Shown: positions 57,921 to 64,000 of the stretch, in pieces
Numbering within the stretch: position 1 is the first letter of the stretch
Layout of the letters: the number at the start of each line of letters is the position of its first letter
NCBI GenBank assembly: GCA_024699855.1
Contig: JAMPIQ010000003.1
Coordinates: 9,052,001-9,116,000, forward strand
DNA from: Aphelenchoides besseyi
Taxonomy: Eukaryota; Nematoda; Chromadorea; Rhabditida; Aphelenchoididae
Length of the DNA stretch: 64,000 bases
Direction of reading: 5' to 3'
The notes under the pieces: generated by a model
What the model was told of the DNA's origin: nothing
Databases searched by the model: none
Seen by the model: only the letters and a program-made list of their open reading frames with translations
Made by a program: the position numbers and the translations under genes

Positions 57921-59591
57921 TGCTCGGTTAATAGGTAATAAAGAATTCTAATCTACAACAGAAACCATACTTAGGACAGTAGACAGCTGAACAGCCAAAC
58001 TTCGTTCAAACACTTCCAACCAACCGGTCAATTTATTTTATTCCAAAATTAGGTCACCCATGACGTAATCAGACAAAATTTTCGTTAAAAACCAATATAT
58101 TCCTCAGAATTCACAGTCGAAACACAACCCGACTAATTCAAAAAAGTTTGACTAAGGTTATAATTGATGTCGCAAAACGTCTCGGTTATGTTTAATGTTG
58201 AGTCCTCTGTAGCGATGCAGACTCTCCCTCTTGGGCGGGAGACCTAAGCTCCGTGTGGTGGTCGCGGCGTCGTTCTTTCCCGTCCGGGTTTTATTCTTTT
58301 ATTGTTTTATTTTTCTTTGCATCAATAAACTCTTCTTTCCAAATCAAGTTTGAGGCACCAATCATTTAACGTATCAGAAATAACTGTCACTTAATGTGGA
58401 TGGTCAAGAGGAACATTTAAAAAAGAATTACTAGTGTGAAAACAAATGATATCGATTTTCAGCGTTCAAGGTTGCTAATAGAAACTCAAATATTGAATAG
58501 TTAACTCGTTAGTAATCGTCTGTTTTATAGTATTTTATCTGCACGCTATACCATACGAACTAAGCGGATTATACCAACGCATAAACAATTGCATTTTAAA
58601 CGACCAAGTAAACCAATAAAAGTTGTGCATAAAACCCCATGAATTCATAGGGCTATTAATTTGAATCTAAAAGTCATTCGATTGCGTATTCTGCTTCTGA
58701 TAAAATTGCTTTTTTGATCATTGGTCTGTTTGTTGTTGTGTGCTCTGATGATGTCTGTAGTATGTTAAAGATGCTCCGCTAACAAACTTTCCTTCAGACC
58801 CACTGATCGATCGAATATGCGGTTGGTTTTGGCCCAAATGTCCCGAAGGTTTCTATTGCTTCAAAATGACGTTGATTGATGGATGTTGCCAAGTCAAGTG
58901 AACACCGATTACCTTCAAATTGGAAGAGAAATCGAAATATTCGATGAAAATTTCAGACTCAATAAACCGCAATTATCAGTTACTACCTCCTTTCCAAAGC
59001 TTATTAGTGACTTTTGTCTTTGTATCAGAACGATCGAACGTCATCGAAGCACAAGTGCTCGATCAAAAATTTCCTGAAACTTTAGAGTTAGTTAAAGAAA
59101 CTGGAATATCAAATGCCAATTGACACATTAAATCTTGTCAACAGCTATCACTTAGTAAAGGCCAAATTGACTTCTCGACTATTCAGTTTCTTATGAATAA
59201 AACATGAAATCCAATTTGCGGATTACCTGCTATTGTTCAGTTGGAAGTCTGCTCATTTTCTTATCACCACCATTGGAAAACGTATAAAAGAAGTTGTTCA
59301 GAGAATTAACGTATTGAACTACAATGCAGTTTGTTTGTTTGATTCTGTTCTTCGCTATTGGGACACCAGTTGCTTCGGTTGCGTCGAGATTAGTTCCAAG
59401 CAAAATCAATTCCGTAAACACTCACGTCGTGCTCGTCTCAGAACTTTATTTGCAAGTCACTGTGATCATCGCATTTTTCTACGTAATTTAACGCATTTAA
59501 CGATGATTGGAATCTCCGACTCGGTAAAATCGTTTGATCCTCTAGCGAAAAGGTTATTCCTCTTTTTCACTGAGCGAGCAATCAATTCGAG
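57921..59591. other. Intergenic stretch with an LTR-like GC-rich patch
   Basis: Mostly AT-rich with no supportable gene. A GC-rich patch at about 58197-58350 starts TGTTGAGTCC and leads into a T-rich tract with AATAAA at about 58325, like an LTR U3-R region, but no matching end was found. Short ORFs around 58883-59610 lack family resemblance; the part near 59500 may be the promoter of the GT92 gene. Confidence 0.4.
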
Positions 59592-61276
59592 ATGTTGTTT
59601 TTTAAATTGACTTCATTTCTGACGTTGCTCGTGATCTTTTTTTTGGCTCATGGCTTCTGGATTGGATTGAAATGGTGTGGAGATATTCAACCGAACCGTC
59701 GGCTCATTTCGATTTCTACTTTTCGTCTGCTTTCAATGTGCCGCAGAAGTAAGTTTAGAATCCAACTTCAAACCGTGTGTTTTAGTTCTCTGGGCATCAA
59801 CACCTTTCGCTTGATTGCTTTGGCCAACTACGCGGTTCGAGACGCGCCAATCCGACTTTTTTGTCGATCAGATGGTGGAGAGGTTGTTGAAGCGAAAATT
59901 AAGGATATGGGTGGTCCAGAAGAGTGTTTGTGGCATGACATTTTCGTTGACTGTGATTTCCAAGTTCGCTCGTCAGTTGCAACGATCTTCGGCGATACGA
60001 ATGCCGAAGAAATGATTGTGAGTCTTGGGCTTGTAATGAGATCTCGTGTGTTTAGATCTCTGAGTCTCAAGTTGAGAAAATTTACCCACTGGTTGTCTGT
60101 TACCCGCGGATGTTCTATTTCGAAAACTGGCAAACATTTTTGATTTCAATCGAAGTTTATCGTCATTTCGGTGTTAATCGTTTTTCCATTCCGATCGTAA
60201 GTGTCATCGAGGAATTGTACACAATTCTGGAGCACTACGAACATCATGGACTAGTCAAATTGAAAGAAGGAGTTGTCCTGCCGCTGATTGTAAGTTCAAT
60301 CGAATAGCCAATGAAATCAGTTTGTTTTAAGCAAAATCAAAATCCTAACACTCAAACCGACTTCTTCAATCAAATGATTCATCAGCACGAGTGTTTGTAT
60401 GAGAACCAAGAGTCCGAGTTTATTGTTTTTGTTGACGTTGACGATCTGATCATTCCACGTGATCATTCGACTCTTTTCGAGGAACTTCGGGGACATAGTC
60501 AGAGGTTTCCGTTGGCTTCGTCTTTCGAGTTTCTATGGTCTCGGTTTAACGTTCCAAAAGGTAATCAGTGAGCTCGAAGACGTGTATTACGATCTCAGTT
60601 AAACATCCGAATGAATTCAACATCCAAGAATTCCTATTGCAAGTTCATTACGCCGAAGACGATGAAACGGTCGGTAAGTCGGCGGTTCGACCACAACGTT
60701 TGAATGCCGGTTTGATGCATCGACCATTCTTTCCGAAACGTGAAATCAACGGCAATTTTACTCACATTGTGTTGGATAGCAACTCGACGCGAACGATTCA
60801 TTTGAGATCACGAATGGACGCATTCGAGGTCCGTAAAAAAGAGTGTTTACTTTATATTTGTTTAGAATCGAACATCCACGACTTATTTCCAAGCATTGGA
60901 ATTCAGCGGTATAACTGATCATCTTCGTTGGTTTCTTTCTCTGAATCATCACGTCTATCAGGTAGTCAAGTTCTGTCTATTTATCATCCTTCCGTTTCAG
61001 GTGTTTCTTCGACTGCCAACCGCACTCGATTTTCTGACCAAAATGATCGAATGTGCTCGAAGAATTGACTTAGAAATGATAGAACGAAGATTAACCGGAT
61101 GTCCTAATCCCCTGCAATGCGAAGATCAATTAAGACCGATCAAAAGATCGTGCACGGTAGTTAAACACGTCTACCAAACGGTCGAGCTGCAAACCGCCTG
61201 TCCGACTTGTATTTTGACTTTGCACTCATCAGTCAAAAAGAACCTTCAAATTCAACAATCTTGTTCTGTCTATTAA
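59592..61276 (+). CDS. GT92 (DUF23) family glycosyltransferase
   Basis: Golgi type II membrane glycosyltransferase; C. elegans GALT-1 of this family adds galactose to core fucose of N-glycans, and the family is strongly expanded in nematodes. ATG at 59592 begins MLFFKLTSFLTLLVIFFLAH, a signal anchor. The stem and first domain read RLIALANYAVRDAPIRLFCR. The core follows: EKIYPLVVCYPRMFYFENWQ, VYRHFGVNRFSIPIVSVIEE, HECLYENQESEFIVFVDVDD (DxD, metal and sugar-nucleotide binding), FEFLWSRFNVPK, then a C-terminal region with FQALEFSGITDHLRWF and a Cys-rich tail ending SCSVY. Introns of 36-60 bases join in phase; one ends in TTTTAAG (about 60331). The intron after VCYLSMC-type exon 1 is doubtful because the frame stays open there. 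Confidence 0.85.
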
Positions 61277-61479
61277 ACGTTTTCGTTCACAAGAAACCAA
61301 TAGAACTCGTCGCACAATTGTTGAGGTTTTGTTGACGGATTGCTGTTCCAGCTGCTGGCTGAATAGTCGGGCTTGAATTTGCAACGGACAGTCAAAGATA
61401 CAAATATTCATTCGTTTCAATCATCAAATCAACAATAAAATGTGAACAAAAAGAAAGATGATTAATTGATGTGATGATG

Positions 61480-61700
61480 CGGATACTTCGACCGCTCTTT
61501 CCATTCGCTCCGGTCCTGAGCAATTCGATTTCAGTTGGTGTCCCACGTCTTTCAATGTTCTTACGCCATCGATCAGCCGGTCGTCCAATTCGTAGTTTGT
61601 GACCCCAAGGCCTCCAGAATGTGCTTCTAGTTGCCCAGCGGTTGTCCATTCGCGCTTTCGTAGCTTTTCTTTTCGCCATAACGCCTGAGAAAACTACCTT
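61480..61700 (-). mobile_element. Fragment of an RTE-type LINE (C-terminal end)
   Basis: The minus-strand frame reads RMDNRWATRSTFWRPWGHKL followed by RIGRPADRWRKNIERRG, the characteristic C-terminal end of RTE-type polymerases (RxDxRW...GRPxxRWxDD). It is cut off on the 5' side where the Tc1-like element begins and is not part of the LINE at 53405. Confidence 0.65.
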
Positions 61701-61736
61701 CCTGAGCAAAATTTTCTGCCCACCTTGTTTCAACAA

Positions 61737-63268
61737 GTTCCAGTTATCCGATTAAGCTGAAATTGGGATGGTAATACGAACATAAGAAGACGAAATCAAT
61801 ACCAAAAATTCAGAGCACTAAGCGAAGGTAAAGTTGTGTTCGAAAGACCGTTTTTCCCGTGGTCAAAATTTTCTGCCTACTTTTCATTAGTTTCTACCTA
61901 ATTATTTTTGTGTTCCAATTCTGAGTATTTTGCATCCATATTGTGGCCGGTATTTCTTCTTTAATTTCAGATGCTTTCCGAAGAAGAAAAGCGGACAATT
62001 CGCCGACTGTCAAACGCTGCCAAGAACATCACAGAAATCGCGGACGGTTCGAATGTGTTTTGCCCGAGTGGTGTCCTGACCAAGTTACTAGAAAGGTTTA
62101 TTGGGTGCAATTACAATAAATAACAAGTCGTCCAGAGCAGGGGGAGAGAGAGACACAAAGATCGGACGGCCGGTCATCCGCGGGCCGACCGGGAAAATCA
62201 GAAAGCTAAAAACACAAGAATGCCGTGCGGAACTATCGAAGGACTCAACAGAATGATTCTCAACAAACAAGACTATAAGACGGGCAAAAAGGTCGGAGTT
62301 CAAAAAACTCGACCGTCACCATCTTCTTTCGATGAAACGGTTTGCTCGCTCGGAAATCAAGCAGGATCACCTTGTGAACAGCCGAATCATCAAAGATTGC
62401 CTCGCGTTTCCTGCTTTTGTTCTACAATTTGCCGTCGGTTGCACGACGTGGACTTCAAGTACCAAGTTCTCACTGCAATTCTTCCGCTTTCCGCCAAGCA
62501 CAAGACCGTCAGAGTCGAATTTGCCGAGAAGCATATTCGAGGCCAAACCGACTGGACCCAACTGATCTTCTCCAACGAAAAGCGCTTTAAGAAAGACGGA
62601 CCCGGTGGATTGGCGTGTTATGTGGACGTCAATCAACCGGAAAACGCCATCGCTCCCGTCTGCATCAAACGCCAAATGGGCGGTGATAGTATCATGGTCC
62701 TTGGAGCAATGGCAAGTACGGGAAAAGTGAGTATTTTTGAAGTGCGTATGTTACGGATTGCTTCAGATTGACTTAATTTGTGTGTACGGCAAGTACAACT
62801 CCGCCGAATACTTGAAGGACCTCAAAACCGACATGATTCCGTGGTGCAAATCGCAATTTCCGGCCGAATATTGGATTTGGCAGCAAGACAACGCCGCGAT
62901 TCGTACGGCAAAAGTCGTCCGAAAGTGCTTGGACAAGTTTAAAACGTTTCTTTGGCCTGCTCGCTCTCCGCATTTGTCAATCATAAAGAATGTGTGGCAT
63001 TTGTTGGGCTAGAAGTCTATCGAAAGGGCCAGTTCAACAACGATGATGATTTGTGGAAAGCGATTTAAAAAGAAGCCAAGAAGATCCGACCGGCGGTTAT
63101 CCACAGCTTCTACAAGTCCATTCCAAGCCGTCTGTTGAAAGTTGTCAAGAAACACGGTCTTTCGAACACAACTTTACCTTCGCTTAGTGCTCTGAATTTT
63201 TGGTATTGATTTCCTCTTCTTATGTTCGTATTACCATCCCAATTTCAGCTTAATCGGATAACTGGAAC
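61737..63268 (+). mobile_element. Tc1-like DNA transposon with long inverted repeats, defective
   Basis: Bounded by GTTCCAGTTATCCG and its inverse; the inverted repeats are about 115 bases (61737-61853 against about 63152-63268) with one mismatch seen. The transposase gene runs plus-strand: MLSEEEKRTIRRLSNAAKN and ITEIADGSNVF at 61970 (helix-turn-helix), an AG-rich or scrambled part at 62080-62220, then LPLSAKHKTVRVEFAEKHI, WTQLIFSNEKRFKKDGP, an intron at 62727-62768, WIWQQDNAAIRTAKVVRKCL and FLWPARSPHLSIIKNVWHLL. The first catalytic Asp (usual FSDE) is Asn and the third position (usual PIENVW) is Lys, so it is inactive. A stop follows at 63010. A TA target duplication was not seen at these edges. 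Confidence 0.78.
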
Positions 63269-63648
63269 CTATTGAACCGTAGAACACAATCACTAATATC
63301 TAATTAGCTAACAACCATTCTCAATCTATAGGAGTAGTCGAAAGTATTCACGAGTTCGGGAAATACCCTTCTGAATGAATATGACAAGCGGAAATTAATC
63401 ATCTAGATACACACGAACCGACTTTAGAAAACGATCTTCGTATTATCGAAAGTTTTACAAACCATTTTCTCCAAGCAACCCTTAAGTTAAAGCGCACTAT
63501 AAAGATATGCTATTTAAGTTTCAGACTCCGATTTTGTCCATAAATTTTAACGAAATTCGATTCCACTAATCTTCAAAAAACTGTCTATCTAAAAGTCCAA
63601 TCCTGATTTTGTTGTGACAAGAATCGTTTATTTTTGACTTGAGAAGCT

Positions 63649-64000
63649 TCACAAAACGTGTGTCGAACATCCCAATCGACCATAATCCCCAATATGCGTC
63701 CCGAAATACAAACGATGATCGTACCACGAATCCCGTTCACCCGGACATTCCGAATCACAAACCACGTACGGGCTTCCCGGCTCCATCGTATTGTTATACC
63801 AAATCTGAAACCATTCAGTTGAATAAATACCAACAGAACTCACTTCTTTTGCATGATGAATAAACCCTCGATCCATGCTCGGTCGATGACTGACGGTATC
63901 ACGAGCGTGAGTTATTCGATAGAAATCGGGAATCTACAGACAAGTTGGCCGTATTCTGAGCTATGAACTCACCAGTTTAGTGTGTGCGGCCGCAAATTGC
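63649..64000 (-). CDS. Class 3 lipase, C-terminal part (cut by window edge)
   Basis: The last three exons of a secreted nematode-type triacylglycerol lipase. They read QFAAAHTKL, then IPDFYRITHARDTVSHRPSM and DRGFIHHAKE, then IWYNNTMEPGSPYVVCDSEC and YDHRLYFGTHIGD, ending CSTHVL with TGA at 63649-63651. The HHAKEIWYNN and CDSEC...HRLYFG patterns match the end of class 3 lipases, where an Asp and a late His complete the triad. The GxSxG nucleophile lies beyond the window. Introns are at about 63807-63846 and 63934-63973. Confidence 0.7.

Noticed and set aside
1..64000. CRISPR array, rRNA genes or bacterial operon
   Set aside because: No regularly spaced direct repeats and no rRNA sequence; the intron-rich genes show that the DNA is eukaryotic.

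Overview
This is a eukaryotic, nematode-like window. Genes are split by very short introns, mostly 40-60 bases, beginning GTAAGT or GTGAGT and ending in TTTCAG or TTTTAG. The gene content also points to a nematode: a GT92 (DUF23) glycosyltransferase, a class 3 lipase, ShKT and Ly6-type secreted proteins, a serpentine 7TM receptor, an SLC17-type transporter and an UNC-4 homeodomain protein. The clade cannot be fixed from sequence alone. A run of 100 N (34491-34590) is an assembly gap.

1-34.5 kb is compact and gene-rich. In order it holds: the 3' part of an unidentified plus-strand gene; CCR4/CNOT6 deadenylase; a 2.7 kb CpG-dense intergenic stretch; an A20/AN1 zinc-finger protein; the Fe-S scaffold ISCU; a Ly6-like protein; UNC-4; the last exon of a second Ly6/GPI protein; signal peptide peptidase-like SPPL2; ceramide transfer protein CERT with PH, FFAT-like and START regions; an FBXO28 homologue; a tiny unknown gene; thioredoxin; an unknown type I membrane protein; an SLC17-like MFS transporter; an ShKT secreted protein; VPS11 with a tRNA-Arg(TCG) on the opposite strand inside its last-but-two intron; and an unknown gene.

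34.6-42.8 kb is a BEL/Pao LTR retrotransposon with gag, protease, RT/RNase H, integrase and an envelope-like reading frame. Its 5' LTR is missing in the gap. 42.8-53.2 kb returns to host genes: a 7TM receptor, a GH18 chitinase and an unknown type I membrane protein. These are interrupted by two related non-autonomous DNA transposons with very long terminal inverted repeats.

53.2-63.3 kb is an accessory block rich in mobile elements: a solo-LTR-like unit, a nearly full-length decayed RTE-type LINE, a Merlin/ISXO2-like transposase remnant, a mariner C-terminal remnant, an RTE 3' fragment and a Tc1-like element with dead catalytic residues. One real gene, a GT92 glycosyltransferase, sits inside it. 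The right edge cuts a class 3 lipase gene.

Several otherwise convincing coding regions carry single-base frame breaks exactly at homopolymer runs. This suggests residual consensus errors rather than true pseudogenes. No strong evidence of a new multi-gene system was seen; the most unusual items are the env-bearing BEL element, the paired long-TIR elements and the recurrent AAG 3' splice sites.
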